From assembly GCF_025149945.1 (NCBI RefSeq), contig NZ_JALXVH010000023.1, positions 1 to 45,206 of the forward strand: 45,206 nucleotides of DNA. Direction: 5' to 3'. Below, one piece after another: positions 30,952 to 41,884 of this stretch. The position numbers and the translations under genes were made by a program. Every line of letters starts with the position of its first letter. Positions within the stretch are counted from its first letter, which is position 1. The DNA is from Kocuria sp. p3-SID1428. GTDB taxonomy: Bacteria; Actinomycetota; Actinomycetes; Actinomycetales; Micrococcaceae. The notes below the pieces were generated by a model. It was not told the origin of the DNA. It saw only the letters and a program-made list of their open reading frames with translations, and made no database searches.

Positions 30952-30969
30952 ATTGCACGACTGTGCAAT
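30952..30969. promoter_or_regulatory. 18-bp palindrome, probable TetR operator
   Basis: ATTGCAC (30952-30958) and GTGCAAT (30963-30969) are exact inverted repeats around GACT, in the 131-base gap between the divergent tetR and fadD copy 2 genes. Its sequence is unrelated to the palindrome before fadD copy 1. Confidence 0.65.
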
Positions 30970-31023
30970 CTCGTGCTTGACTGCGAGCACCAACGATGTG
31001 AGTCAGACCACAGGAGTCCCACC

Positions 31024-32700
<1,677 letters not shown>

Positions 32701-32746
32701 CGGACCGCGCAGCCCGAACCCCCGATCCTTCTGAAAGGCCCCCTTC

Positions 32747-33967
32747 ATGACGGCACCTGCCGAAGCCCTCATCTTCGATGCCATCCGCACCCCGCGCGGG
32801 CTGGGCAAGCCCCGCGGCAGCCTGCACGAGGTCAAGCCCGTCGACCTGCTCGGCGGTCTGCTCGATTCCCTGCGCGAGCGCCACCCGGACATGGACCCGG
32901 CGGGCATCGAGGACATCGTCCTGGGCTGCGTGACCCCGGTGGGGGACCAGGGCGCCGACATCGCCCGCACCGCAGCCATCAAGGCCGGCATGCCCGAGAA
33001 CGTGGCCGGCGTGCAGCTCAATCGCTTCTGCGGCTCCGGCCTGGAGGCCGTGAACCAGGTCGCCGCGCGAGTGCGCTCGGGCTGGGAGTCCCTGCTGATC
33101 GGCGGCGGCGTGGAGTCCATGTCCCGTGTGCCCATGGCCTCCGACGGCGGCGCGTGGGCCATGGACCCGGCGACCGCGATCGCCACGAATTTCATCCCGC
33201 AGGGAGTCTCCGCCGACCTGATCGCCACTCGCGAGGGCTTCACCCGCCGCGAGCTCGACGAGTTCGCCGTCCAGAGCCACCAGCGCGCTGCACGAGCCTG
33301 GGAGGAGGGCCGCTTCGCGCAGTCGGTGATCTCGGTGAAGGACCAGAACGGGCTGCCCGTCCTGGATCGCGACGAGACCATCCGCCCGGAAGCCACCGTC
33401 GAGTCCCTGTCGCAGCTGAATCCGGCCTTCGCGAAGGTGGGGGAGGCCGGCGGCTTCGACTTCATCGCGGCCAACCGCTATCCCGAGATCGAACGGGTCG
33501 AGCACCTGCATCATGCCGGCAGCTCGTCGGGGATCGTCGACGGCGCCTCCCTGGTGCTCGTGGGCAGTCAGGAGGCCGGGCAGCGTCACGGTCTGCGGCC
33601 GCGGGCGCGGATCGTCTCCACGGCGGTCGTGGGCTCGGAGCCCACGATCATGCTCACCGGCCCCACACCGGCCTGCCGCAAGGCCCTGGACGTGGCCGGG
33701 CTCAGCGCCTCGGACATCGACCTGGTCGAGATCAACGAGGCCTTCGCCGCGATCCCGCTGAAGCTGCTGCGGGACATGGGCTGGTCGCAGGAGCAGGCCA
33801 ACGTCAACGGCGGCGCGATCGCCATGGGCCACCCGCTGGGCGCCACCGGCGCCATGATCCTGGGCACGCTCGTGGACGAGCTCGAGCGCCGCGACCAGGA
33901 GTTCGGCATCGCGACCCTGTGCATCGGCGGCGGCATGGGCATCGCCACCGTCGTCCAGCGGATCTGA
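32747..33967 (+). CDS. fadA: Acetyl-CoA C-acyltransferase (3-ketoacyl-CoA thiolase)
   Basis: A 406-aa degradative thiolase that cleaves 3-ketoacyl-CoA with CoA. The nucleophilic Cys95 is in [11 protein letters not shown], the catalytic His362 in [13 protein letters not shown] and the acid/base Cys392 in TLCIGGGMG, all at canonical positions. TGAAAGG precedes the ATG. With the following multifunctional protein it would make the soluble FadA-FadB pair, though FadI-FadJ type cannot be ruled out. Confidence 0.94.
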   Translation: MTAPAEALIFDAIRTPRGLGKPRGSLHEVKPVDLLGGLLDSLRERHPDMDPAGIEDIVLGCVTPVGDQGADIARTAAIKAGMPENVAGVQLNRFCGSGLEAVNQVAARVRSGWESLLIGGGVESMSRVPMASDGGAWAMDPATAIATNFIPQGVSADLIATREGFTRRELDEFAVQSHQRAARAWEEGRFAQSVISVKDQNGLPVLDRDETIRPEATVESLSQLNPAFAKVGEAGGFDFIAANRYPEIERVEHLHHAGSSSGIVDGASLVLVGSQEAGQRHGLRPRARIVSTAVVGSEPTIMLTGPTPACRKALDVAGLSASDIDLVEINEAFAAIPLKLLRDMGWSQEQANVNGGAIAMGHPLGATGAMILGTLVDELERRDQEFGIATLCIGGGMGIATVVQRI

Positions 33968-34039
33968 ACGCACTGTCCGCACTCCTCCCGCAGCACCTGG
34001 CCCCGGCCCGCACGAGCCTTTTCGAAGGGAACCCCACCG

Positions 34040-36238
34040 ATGACGCAGCACGACAGCGATGCGACGACCCCCGAGCAGTCCATGATCTCCTGGCAGCGCG
34101 ACGGCGACCTGGTCGTCCTGACCATGGACGACCCCGGTGCCCCCGTGAACACCATGAACAGCACCTACCAGGACGGCCTGGAGCAGGCGCTCGAGCGGCT
34201 GGAGGCCGAGCGCGAGTCGATCGACGGGGTGGTGCTGACCAGCGCCAAGAAGGACTTCTTCGCCGGGGGAGACCTCAAGGCCCTGAAGGCGGCTGGTGCG
34301 GGCGATGAAGAGGAGATCTTCGCCCTGACTCAGGCCATCAAGGGCCAGCTGCGCCGCCTGGAGACCCTGGGCATCCCGGTCGTGGCCGCGCTCAACGGCT
34401 CGGCCCTGGGCGGGGGACTGGAGATCGCCCTGGCCTGCCACCGGCGCCTCTGCGCGGACGGCCCCCGCGTCAAGCTCGGCCTGCCTGAGGTGAGCCTGGG
34501 CCTGCTGCCCGGTGCCGGAGGGATCAGCCGCCTGACCCGCATGCTCGGGATCCAGCCCGCTCTGATGGACTGGATCCTGCCCGGTGCGCAGAAGACTCCC
34601 GCCCAGGCGCTGGAGGCCGGAGTCATCGACGAGGTGGTCGAGGCGCAGGAGGACCTGCTCCCTGCGGCCAAGGCCTGGCTGCGCGAGCACGCCCAGGACG
34701 AGGGCGCCGCCGTCAAGGCATGGGACGTCAAGGGCTTCCGCCTCCCCGGCGGCGGTCCTGCGCAGCCGTCGTTCGCCCAGAACCTGCCCGGCTTCCCCGC
34801 CAACCTGCGCAAGCAGCTCAAGGGCGCGGACCTGCCGGCTCCACTGGCAGCACTGAGCACCGCGATCGAGGGCGCGCAGGTGGACTTCGACACCGCATGC
34901 CGCATCGAGTCCCGGTACTTCACGCAACTGGTCACCGGGCGGACCTCCACGGCCATGATCCAGGCCTTCCACTTCGACCTGCAGGCAGCCAGGGCCGGTC
35001 GATTCCTGGGCGAGCGCACCTCCGAGCCGCAGAAGGTCACCTCGGTGGCCGTGCTGGGCGCCGGCATGATGGGCGCGGGCATCGCCTACGAGTGCGCTCG
35101 CGCCGGCATGACGGTGCATCTGAAGGACGTCTCGGTCGAGAAGGCCGAGAAGGGCCGTCAGCACAGCGAGTCCCTGCTGGCCAAGGCCGTGCAGCGCGGC
35201 CGGATGACGCAGGAGGAGGCCGACGAGGTCCTGGGCCGCATCCTGCCCACCGATCAGGCCTCGGACCTGGCGGAGGTGGAGGCCGTGATCGAAGCGGTCT
35301 TCGAGGATCCGGAGCTGAAGGCATCCGTGTTCGCCGAGGTCGAGGCCGTCGTCGGGCCGGACACGCTGATGTGCTCGAACACCTCGACCCTGCCGATCAC
35401 CTCCCTGCAGACCCGTCGTGAGCGGCCTGCCGACTTCATCGGGCTGCACTTCTTCTCCCCGGTCGAGAAGATGAAGCTGGTCGAGATCATCAGTGGCGAG
35501 CAGACCTCCCAGCGCACCCTCGAGCGGGCCTACGACCTCTCGCAGCAGATCCGCAAGATCGCTATCAGCGTGGGCGACGGCCGGGGCTTCTACACCTCGC
35601 GCGTGTTCGGCACCCTGCTGCTCGAAGCCGTGGCCATGCTCGACGAGGGCGCGGATCCGCAGGTCATCGAGCGCCGAGCCTCGCAGGCCGGGTTCCCGGG
35701 CACGCCGCTGGCGATGTTCGACGAGATCTCCATGAACCTCATGCGCCACATCCGCGACACCGAGATCCAGGCCGCCCATGCCGAGGGCCGCGAGCGCCCG
35801 GTGGCTCCCGGCGAGGCGCTCGTGGACCGCATGGTCGAGGAGTTCGAGCGGCCCGGACGCGCTGCCGGGGCGGGCTTCTACGACTACCCGGACGACGGCG
35901 GCAAGCACCTGTGGCCGGGGCTGAGGGAGCACTTCGCATGCGGCACCGAGCTGCCGGCCGAGGACATGAAGGACCGGCTGCTGTTCCGCATGGCCCTGGA
36001 GACCGGCGCCTGCTTCGAGGAGGGCGTGCTCACCGACACTGCCTCGGCGAATATCGGCGGCATCTTCGGCATCGGCTTCCCTCCGGCCACCGGCGGCCCG
36101 GCCACGTTCATGACCAACTACGAGGGCGGCCTGGCCGGCTTCATCGCCCGGGCGGAGGAGCTGGCAGCGGCCTACGGCCCGCGCTTCGCGCCCTCTGGCT
36201 GGCTGCGGGCCCGAGCGGACGAGGGGACCCTGGCATGA
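34040..36238 (+). CDS. fadB: 3-hydroxyacyl-CoA dehydrogenase/enoyl-CoA hydratase multifunctional protein
   Basis: A 732-aa fusion: an N-terminal crotonase domain (FFAGGDLKALKA, then ALNGSALGGGLEIALACHRR and PEVSLGLLPGAGG), a linker, then an NAD-binding domain from about 335 (VAVLGAGMMGAGIAYECARAG, shown here in part) and two C-terminal dehydrogenase domains with the catalytic His in FIGLHFFSPVEKM. It hydrates enoyl-CoA and oxidises 3-hydroxyacyl-CoA. Its length is close to E. coli FadJ/FadB (714-729). The stop overlaps the next start by 4 bases. Confidence 0.94.
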   Translation: MTQHDSDATTPEQSMISWQRDGDLVVLTMDDPGAPVNTMNSTYQDGLEQALERLEAERESIDGVVLTSAKKDFFAGGDLKALKAAGAGDEEEIFALTQAIKGQLRRLETLGIPVVAALNGSALGGGLEIALACHRRLCADGPRVKLGLPEVSLGLLPGAGGISRLTRMLGIQPALMDWILPGAQKTPAQALEAGVIDEVVEAQEDLLPAAKAWLREHAQDEGAAVKAWDVKGFRLPGGGPAQPSFAQNLPGFPANLRKQLKGADLPAPLAALSTAIEGAQVDFDTACRIESRYFTQLVTGRTSTAMIQAFHFDLQAARAGRFLGERTSEPQKVTSVAVLGAGMMGAGIAYECARAGMTVHLKDVSVEKAEKGRQHSESLLAKAVQRGRMTQEEADEVLGRILPTDQASDLAEVEAVIEAVFEDPELKASVFAEVEAVVGPDTLMCSNTSTLPITSLQTRRERPADFIGLHFFSPVEKMKLVEIISGEQTSQRTLERAYDLSQQIRKIAISVGDGRGFYTSRVFGTLLLEAVAMLDEGADPQVIERRASQAGFPGTPLAMFDEISMNLMRHIRDTEIQAAHAEGRERPVAPGEALVDRMVEEFERPGRAAGAGFYDYPDDGGKHLWPGLREHFACGTELPAEDMKDRLLFRMALETGACFEEGVLTDTASANIGGIFGIGFPPATGGPATFMTNYEGGLAGFIARAEELAAAYGPRFAPSGWLRARADEGTLA

Positions 36239-37206
36239 CCGAGCGCCCCGAGCCCGGCCCCGCCGAGCCCGCCGAGCCCGGAGGGGCGGTGCCGTCCGGG
36301 GCGCTCGAGGGCCTCGTGGTGGTGTCGATCGCCCAGAACCTCCCGGGCCCGGTGGCCGCGGCGCGCCTGCAGGGCCTGGGCGCGCGGGTCGTGACGATCC
36401 TGCCGCCGTCCGGAGATCCTCTGCGCCACCAGCTGCCCGAGCTGTTCGAGCACCTCCACCGGGGCCAGGAGGTCCTGAGCCTGGACCTCAAGTCGGACGA
36501 GGGCCGAGACCGCCTCGAGGGCCTGCTGGAGGTCGCGGACCTGCTGCTGAGCTCCTCGAGGGCCGGGGCGCTGCGACGGCTGGGCCTGGACTTCCCCTCC
36601 GTGCACCAGCGGCATCCGGGGCTGTGCCAGGTCGACCTGGTGGGCTTCCCCGGCGACCACGCCGATCGTCCCGGGCACGATCTGAGCTTCCAGGCCGGGG
36701 CGGGGCTGCTCGACCCGGACCGTCTGCCCCGCACGCTGAGCGCGGACATGCACGGCGCCGAACACGCTGTGAGCGCAGCCCTGACCCTGCTGCTGTCCCG
36801 CGAGCGCCATGGAACCCGCGGGCCCGACGGCCGCTGGGCCAGCGGTGGCGGCCATGAGCAGACGGCGCTGAGCGAGGCCGCCCTGGATCTGGCCATGCCG
36901 GTGCGCTGGGGGATGACCGGCCCGGAGTCGCCGCTCGGGGGAGCGAGCCCGTACTACCGCATCTACCCGGCCGCCCAGGGCCACGTGGCGCTGGCGGCCC
37001 TGGAGCCGCACTTCGTGCAGGCGCTGGTCGGCCTGGGCCTCGACCCGCAGGGCGACGTCCCGGAGCAGCTCACCCGGATCCTGGCCGAGCGCACCGCACA
37101 GGAGTGGGAGGACTGGGCGGCCCGAGCCGGGGCCCCGCTCACCGCTCTGGCTGAACCCGTGCGTCCGGGCCCGAGCCCGGACCGCCCCGAATCCGCAGCC
37201 CCCTGA
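36235..37206 (+). CDS. Short CoA-transferase III family protein, AMACR-like
   Basis: The 323-aa protein resembles alpha-methylacyl-CoA racemases: ALEGLVVVSIAQNLPGP at the start, the His of PGHDLSFQAGAGLL and the Asp of LSADMHGAEHAV correspond to the racemase catalytic His/Asp pair. The first 18 residues are Pro/Glu/Ala-rich. Relatives are about 360-380 aa, so this copy is on the short side. Its ATG overlaps the fadB stop (ATGA), and it sits in a beta-oxidation operon, where a racemase would allow branched acyl chains to enter. CoA-transferase activity is an alternative. Confidence 0.82.
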   Translation: MTERPEPGPAEPAEPGGAVPSGALEGLVVVSIAQNLPGPVAAARLQGLGARVVTILPPSGDPLRHQLPELFEHLHRGQEVLSLDLKSDEGRDRLEGLLEVADLLLSSSRAGALRRLGLDFPSVHQRHPGLCQVDLVGFPGDHADRPGHDLSFQAGAGLLDPDRLPRTLSADMHGAEHAVSAALTLLLSRERHGTRGPDGRWASGGGHEQTALSEAALDLAMPVRWGMTGPESPLGGASPYYRIYPAAQGHVALAALEPHFVQALVGLGLDPQGDVPEQLTRILAERTAQEWEDWAARAGAPLTALAEPVRPGPSPDRPESAAP

Positions 37207-37264
37207 CCCAGACCCCGGGCCCGCAGCAGCGACGTCCCGGTCGCATCGCAGAAGGAGAGCCATC

Positions 37265-38446
37265 ATGAGCGCAGAGCACATCGACATCGCGGATCTGCCG
37301 GAGGCGGACCTGCTGGATCACCGCAGCGCTCTGCCGCAGGACCAGCAGCGCAAGCTGAGCGAGCTGCGGGAGTTCCTGGACGCCGAGATCCGCCCGCATA
37401 CGGCCGAGCACTGGTCCCGCGACGAGTTCGCCCCCGAGCTGGCCGCCAAATGCGGCGAGTTCGGACTGGGCGATCTGCGCTCGCCGGACACCGACTCGGT
37501 CTTCCGCGGCTTCGTGGCAGCCGAGCTGGCGCGGGCGGACATCTCCATCAGCGTCTACCTGGCGCTGCACAGCGACCTCGTGATGGCCACCCTCGACGAG
37601 CTGGGCTCCGAGGAGCAGAAGCAGCAGTGGCTGCCGCCCATGCGCCGCATGGAGTTCACCGGCTGCTTCGCCCTGACCGAGCCCGACCACGGCTCGGACG
37701 TGGCAGGCGGGCTGGCCACCACGGCGCGCCGCGACGGCGATCACTGGGTGCTCAATGGCACCAAGCGCTGGATCGGCAACGGGACGATCGCCCGCATCGC
37801 GATCGTGTGGGCCCGCGACGAGGCCGACGGCCAGGTCAAGGGCTTCATCGTGGAGACGGACACCCCCGGGTTCACGGCCACCAAGATCGAGCACAAGATC
37901 GCGGTGAAGATCGTGCAGAACGCGGACCTCACCTTCGAGGACGTCCGCATCCCGGTCTCGAACCACCTGCCGGGCACCAGCTCCTTCCGCGACACCAACG
38001 TAATCCTGGAGCAGTCCCGGGCGGGACTGGCCTGGCAGTCCGTGGGCGCGCAGATGGCGATCTTCGACGTCGCCCGCCGGTACGCCCTGGAGCGCCGGCA
38101 GTTCGGCCGCCCTCTGGCCGGCTTCCAGCTCACGCAGGACCACCTGGTGCGCATCGCCGCCAACACGACCGCCTCGGTCGGGATCGCCCACCGGATGAGC
38201 CAGCTGCGCGCCCAGGGCACGGCCACCATGGGCCAGGCCGCCATGGCCAAGCTGAAGACCTCACAGATGGCGCGCGAGTCCGCTGCGCTGGGCCGCCAGC
38301 TCATGGGCGGCAACGGCATCCTGGTCGATCGGGAGATGGGGAAGATCTTCAGCGATGTGGAGGCGATCTTCACCTACGAGGGCACCGCAGAGGTCAACAC
38401 CCTGATCGTCGGACGGGCGCTGACCGGGATCTCCGCGTTCGTCTGA
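37265..38446 (+). CDS. Acyl-CoA dehydrogenase
   Basis: A 393-aa FAD enzyme introducing the 2,3 double bond in acyl-CoA. It has CFALTEPDHGSDVAGG (about 133-148), the FAD segment near 240-280 and the catalytic base Glu372 in TYEGTAEVNTLIVGR. The base position and overall length resemble the glutaryl-CoA/short-chain dehydrogenase branch. GAAGGAGAGCC precedes the ATG. It closes the plus-strand fatty-acid operon. Right after its stop begins a remnant gene on the opposite strand. Confidence 0.92.
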   Translation: MSAEHIDIADLPEADLLDHRSALPQDQQRKLSELREFLDAEIRPHTAEHWSRDEFAPELAAKCGEFGLGDLRSPDTDSVFRGFVAAELARADISISVYLALHSDLVMATLDELGSEEQKQQWLPPMRRMEFTGCFALTEPDHGSDVAGGLATTARRDGDHWVLNGTKRWIGNGTIARIAIVWARDEADGQVKGFIVETDTPGFTATKIEHKIAVKIVQNADLTFEDVRIPVSNHLPGTSSFRDTNVILEQSRAGLAWQSVGAQMAIFDVARRYALERRQFGRPLAGFQLTQDHLVRIAANTTASVGIAHRMSQLRAQGTATMGQAAMAKLKTSQMARESAALGRQLMGGNGILVDREMGKIFSDVEAIFTYEGTAEVNTLIVGRALTGISAFV

Positions 38447-38449
38447 GTC

Positions 38450-38731
38450 GGCCCGCTGGATGTGGGCGTCCTTCCGTCCGATGGTGACCTGCTGATAGAT
38501 CCGCACGCGATCGCCGATCGTGACCTCCGGATAGATCACGGTCCCGAAGCCGTAGTGCACCAGCTGCAGCCCGTTCCCGATGCGCACCTCGGCGGGCACG
38601 GAGAGGTTCAGCGGCACAGCGGCCAGCCGTGCCAGGCGCCAGTTCCTGCGTGCGACGAGCCTCTCGGCGATGCCCACGGAGTCCCTCTCGATCGATGCGC
38701 TGCTGCGATGACATGACGAGTCTTGTCCCAC
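38450..38731 (-). pseudogene. Serine acetyltransferase-like (hexapeptide repeat) protein, 3' truncated
   Basis: About 75 residues match the start of a left-handed beta-helix acetyltransferase: RNWRLARLAAVPLNLSVP, AEVRIGNGLQLVHYGFG and VTIGDRVRIYQQVTIGRKD. The similarity stops at DAHIQRA; beyond it the frame continues as the complement of the acyl-CoA dehydrogenase gene with no hexapeptide repeats. The C-terminal half with the acetyl-CoA site is therefore missing. Possible starts are GTG at 38729-38731 or GTG at 38675-38677, the latter with AGAGGGA upstream. Confidence 0.65.
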
Positions 38732-38772
38732 GGCCTGCGAGCGGGGAAGAGGGACAGATGTGGACAGACGAC

Positions 38773-38801
38773 GACGGACCCGCTCGAAAAGCGGGCCCGT
38801 C
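38773..38801 (-). terminator. Hairpin terminating the amine/amino-acid operon
   Basis: GACGGACCCGCT (38773-38784) pairs with AGCGGGCCCGTC (38790-38801) at 11 of 12 positions with a 5-base loop, 25 bases past the stop of the last gene of the minus-strand operon. Confidence 0.65.
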
Positions 38802-38826
38802 GCGGCGGCTGCTCCGGGGCGGGGCT

Positions 38827-39123
38827 TCAGCCCTCGAGGTCGACGACCTCGAACTCCAGCAGCTCGGCCTGCGAGCTCACCGGCCGCCGGCCGGTGGACT
38901 CGTGGGACGGCTGGCGCTGGGAGCGCCAGGCCTCAAACGAGGCCTCATCTCGCCACCGCGTCACCACGAAGTAGCGGGACTGCTCCCCGGCGGGGCGCAG
39001 CAGCTCGAATCCCTCGAACCCGTCCGCGCCGTCGACCGCGTGCTTCCGCGCGGCGAAGCGCTGCTCGAGCTCTGGCCCGGCACCCTCCGGGACGGAGAGG
39101 ACATTGATCTTCACGACGGACAT
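38827..39123 (-). CDS. MhuD-like heme-degrading/ABM-domain monooxygenase
   Basis: The 98-aa protein is colinear with mycobacterial MhuD: SVVKINVLSVPEGAGPELE at the start, GFEGFELLRP, RYFVVTRW and a terminal LLEFEVVDL. The heme-pocket residues known for MhuD are conserved: Asn7, Trp66 and a His (74 here, 75 in MhuD). That supports heme binding and degradation; other ABM-domain activities remain possible. It lies 22 bases after the ureohydrolase gene and before a hairpin, so it is the last gene of that operon. Confidence 0.85.
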   Translation of the reverse strand: MSVVKINVLSVPEGAGPELEQRFAARKHAVDGADGFEGFELLRPAGEQSRYFVVTRWRDEASFEAWRSQRQPSHESTGRRPVSSQAELLEFEVVDLEG

Positions 39124-39145
39124 CTCACACCACTTCCCGTGCGGC

Positions 39146-40162
39146 TCAGCCGCCGTAGACGGTTCCGGACTCCCCGTAGGCCGGCCCGCCCTTCTCGGCG
39201 CCGGCGCCGAGTGCCAGCAGCGACATGAACTCGTAGACCACGTGCGCGGCGGCCAGGCCGGTGAGCTCGGCGTGGTCGTAGGGAGGGGAGACCTCCACGA
39301 CGTCTGCGCCCACCAGATTCGTCCCGCGCAGCCCGCGCAGGATCTCCAGCAGCTCGCGCGAGGTCATGCCGCCCGGCTCGGGGGTGCCGGTGCCCGGGGC
39401 GTGGGCCGGGTCCAGGACGTCGATGTCCAGGGAGATGTACAGCGGGCGATCGCCCACGCGCTTGCGCAGCAGCTCGACCACGGCATCGGGGCCCATGCGC
39501 ATGACGTCGTTGCTGGTCACGATCCCGAAGCCGAAGCGGGCGTCGTCGTCGAGGTCCTGCGTGCCGTAGAGCGGGCCGCGGGTGCCCACGTGGCACAGCG
39601 CGTCGGTGTCCAGCAGGCCTTCCTCGAAGGCCCGGCGGAACGGCGTGCCGTGCGTGTACTCGGCGCCGAAGTACGTGTCCCAGGTGTCCAGGTGCGCATC
39701 GAAGTGCAGCAGGGCGATGGGCCCGTGCTTGGCGGCATGGGCCCGCAGCAGCGGCAGGGCCAGGGTGTGGTCGCCGCCGATCGTGATGATCGAGGTGTCA
39801 TCGGCCAGGAAGGAGGCCGCCGCCTCCTGGGCGGCGCGCAGCCCGTCCTCGATGTCGAAGGCGTTGATCGCGACGTCGCCGGCATCGGCCACCTGCTTGG
39901 CGGCGAAGGGCGAGACCGACTGCGCCGGGTTGAACGGGCGCAGCAGACGCGAGGACTCGCGCACGTGCGTGGCCCCGAAGCGTGCGCCCGGCCGGTATGA
40001 CACGCCCGTGTCGAAGGGCATGCCGACCACGGCCACATCGGCGTGGTCGACGTCCTCGATCCGGGGCAGGCGCGCGAAGGTGCCCAGCCCGGCGTAGCGC
40101 GGGGTGAGGGCGGCGTTGACCGGGCCGATGCGGCCGTTGTCATTGACGCGAGGATGATCCAT
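39146..40162 (-). CDS. Agmatinase-family ureohydrolase (agmatinase or guanidinobutyrase)
   Basis: The 338-aa enzyme hydrolyses a guanidino compound to an amine and urea using two Mn2+. The metal motifs are complete: [15 protein letters not shown], and [20 protein letters not shown], the last distinguishing ureohydrolases. Agmatine, 4-guanidinobutyrate and 3-guanidinopropionate enzymes share these motifs, and the substrate cannot be told by eye. Next to an amino-acid 2-monooxygenase, guanidinobutyrate (from arginine) is attractive. It is third in the operon, 33 bases after the flavoenzyme. Confidence 0.9.
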   Translation of the reverse strand: MDHPRVNDNGRIGPVNAALTPRYAGLGTFARLPRIEDVDHADVAVVGMPFDTGVSYRPGARFGATHVRESSRLLRPFNPAQSVSPFAAKQVADAGDVAINAFDIEDGLRAAQEAAASFLADDTSIITIGGDHTLALPLLRAHAAKHGPIALLHFDAHLDTWDTYFGAEYTHGTPFRRAFEEGLLDTDALCHVGTRGPLYGTQDLDDDARFGFGIVTSNDVMRMGPDAVVELLRKRVGDRPLYISLDIDVLDPAHAPGTGTPEPGGMTSRELLEILRGLRGTNLVGADVVEVSPPYDHAELTGLAAAHVVYEFMSLLALGAGAEKGGPAYGESGTVYGG

Positions 40163-40195
40163 GACGGTCCTTCCTGATGGTGGGGGAGGTGGGGT

Positions 40196-41884
40196 TCAGT
40201 CCAGGGCGATGGGGCCGTACTCGTCGAGCAGCTCGCCCGGCCCCGGGTTCTCGGCGGCGCTGGAGCCGCCCAGGTGGCGCACGACGCCCCAGGTCGCGTT
40301 CAGGGCGGTCTGCACGGCGCCCTCGGCCCAGCCCGCGGTCCACGAGATGTCGTCGCCGGCCAGGAAGATGCCGCGCTGGTGCTCGGGCAGATCGTCCTGC
40401 TGGAAGTGGGTGAACAGGCGCTGCTGGTAGCGGTAGTGTCCCGGCAGGTTGGCCTTGAAGGCGCCCATGAAGTTGGGGTCGGACTCCCACGAGACCGTGA
40501 TCGGCTGGCCCACGATGTGGCTGGCGATGTCGACGTCCGGGTAGATCTGCTTGAGCGAGTGCAGCATCAGCTCCACCCGCTGGTCGGCATCCAGCGACAG
40601 CCACTTCATGGCGTCGTCGTTCCAGGTGTAGGACAGCAGGATCACGGCGGGCTTGTCGTCGCCGTCATCGAGCAGGTAGGTCGCGCGGTTGAGACGGTCC
40701 GTCAGCGTCATGGACAGCGTGTCGCGGCCCGTCTCGGGATCGACGTCCTTCCAGAAGGGGCGGTCCACCATGACGAAGGTCTTGGAGGACTGCATGTAGT
40801 GCGAGCGCTCCAGGGCCGTCCACATGGGGGCGGGGAACAGCGACTCCTGGGTGTCGATCCGAGTGGAGAGCAGCCAGGACTGGCAGGCGGTCACGACGGC
40901 GCTGTAGCGGCGCGTGCGCCCCCAGCGCTCGGTGATCTCGAGCTCTCCGGTGGTCTTGTCGCGGCGGATGGCGCTCACGGCGCCGGCGGGGGCCCCGCCG
41001 TGCAGCGACTGCAGGCTGGTGCCGGCAGGCCAGTGCTCGAGCTGGTCGGGCACGTGGCGCCACAGGCGCTCGGGGAGCTGCTGGGCCCCGCCGAGGATGC
41101 GGCGGTGGCCGTCATCGGCGTCGGTGTAGACCACGCGGAGGATCTCGAGGATCGAGTTCGGGAAGTCGGTGTCCCAGCCGCCGGTGCCGAAGCCGACCTG
41201 CCCGAAGGCCTCGCGGTGGGCGAAGCCGGCCTCGCGGAAGGCCTGGGACTCGGCGATGAAGCCGTAGAAGGTCTGCTCGTCCATGCGCGGCAGCAGGCGG
41301 TTCCAGATCTCCTTGATCCGGGCGGTGTCGCGGTCGCGGATGGCGTCCTTCATCTGCTCGGCCTCGGCGTCGTCGTCGATCGCCGACTGCCAGGCGCGGG
41401 CCACCTCGTTGAAGAACTCGGGCAGCTCATCGGGCGTGCGGGCGTAGTGCGACTTGCCGCCCAGCTCGATCACCGTGGAGGGGGTGACGTCCGAGAGCGG
41501 GTTCGGGAAGGCCTCGGTCTCCAGGCCCACCAGGTCGATGTAGTGGTACAGCGCGCGCCCGGAGACCGGGAAGCGCATGCCGCCCAGATCGGCGACGACC
41601 TCGGGGGCGGCGTCGAAGCTCGCGGTCTTGAGGCGGCCGCCGATCTCGCCGGCCTCGTAGACCACCGGGCGCAGCCCGAGCTTCATCAGCTCGTAGGCGG
41701 TGATCAGCCCGGAGAGCCCGGCGCCGATCACGGCGACCTCGGTGCCGTGCATGGACTCGGGCACCTGGCCCAGTCCGGCGGGGTGCTGCAGGTAGTGGTC
41801 GTAGCTGAAGGGGAAGTCGGGGTTCAGCATGGTCAGCGGACGGTTCTGGCCGTCCTCCATGGGCTGCTCGGTCGCAGTGGTCAT
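40196..41884 (-). CDS. FAD L-amino-acid 2-monooxygenase/oxidase (flavin amine oxidase family)
   Basis: The 562-aa protein starts with the segment MLNPDFPFSYDHYLQHPAG, as in tryptophan/phenylalanine/lysine 2-monooxygenases, then the FAD fold GAGLSG (54-59), VYEAGEIGGRL and GGMRFPVSGRAL, ending with IFLAGDDISWTAGWAEGAVQTAL. Length fits IaaM-type enzymes (about 557), longer than putrescine oxidase (about 478). The family decarboxylates and oxygenates L-amino acids to amides, or oxidises them to keto acids. The substrate is not determined; arginine is suggested by the adjacent ureohydrolase. ATG overlaps the permease stop by 4 bases. Confidence 0.88.
   Translation of the reverse strand: MTTATEQPMEDGQNRPLTMLNPDFPFSYDHYLQHPAGLGQVPESMHGTEVAVIGAGLSGLITAYELMKLGLRPVVYEAGEIGGRLKTASFDAAPEVVADLGGMRFPVSGRALYHYIDLVGLETEAFPNPLSDVTPSTVIELGGKSHYARTPDELPEFFNEVARAWQSAIDDDAEAEQMKDAIRDRDTARIKEIWNRLLPRMDEQTFYGFIAESQAFREAGFAHREAFGQVGFGTGGWDTDFPNSILEILRVVYTDADDGHRRILGGAQQLPERLWRHVPDQLEHWPAGTSLQSLHGGAPAGAVSAIRRDKTTGELEITERWGRTRRYSAVVTACQSWLLSTRIDTQESLFPAPMWTALERSHYMQSSKTFVMVDRPFWKDVDPETGRDTLSMTLTDRLNRATYLLDDGDDKPAVILLSYTWNDDAMKWLSLDADQRVELMLHSLKQIYPDVDIASHIVGQPITVSWESDPNFMGAFKANLPGHYRYQQRLFTHFQQDDLPEHQRGIFLAGDDISWTAGWAEGAVQTALNATWGVVRHLGGSSAAENPGPGELLDEYGPIALD

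Noticed and set aside
40196..41884. Putrescine oxidase as the identity of the flavoenzyme
   Set aside because: The protein is about 80 residues longer and carries the N-terminal segment of the amino-acid 2-monooxygenase group.
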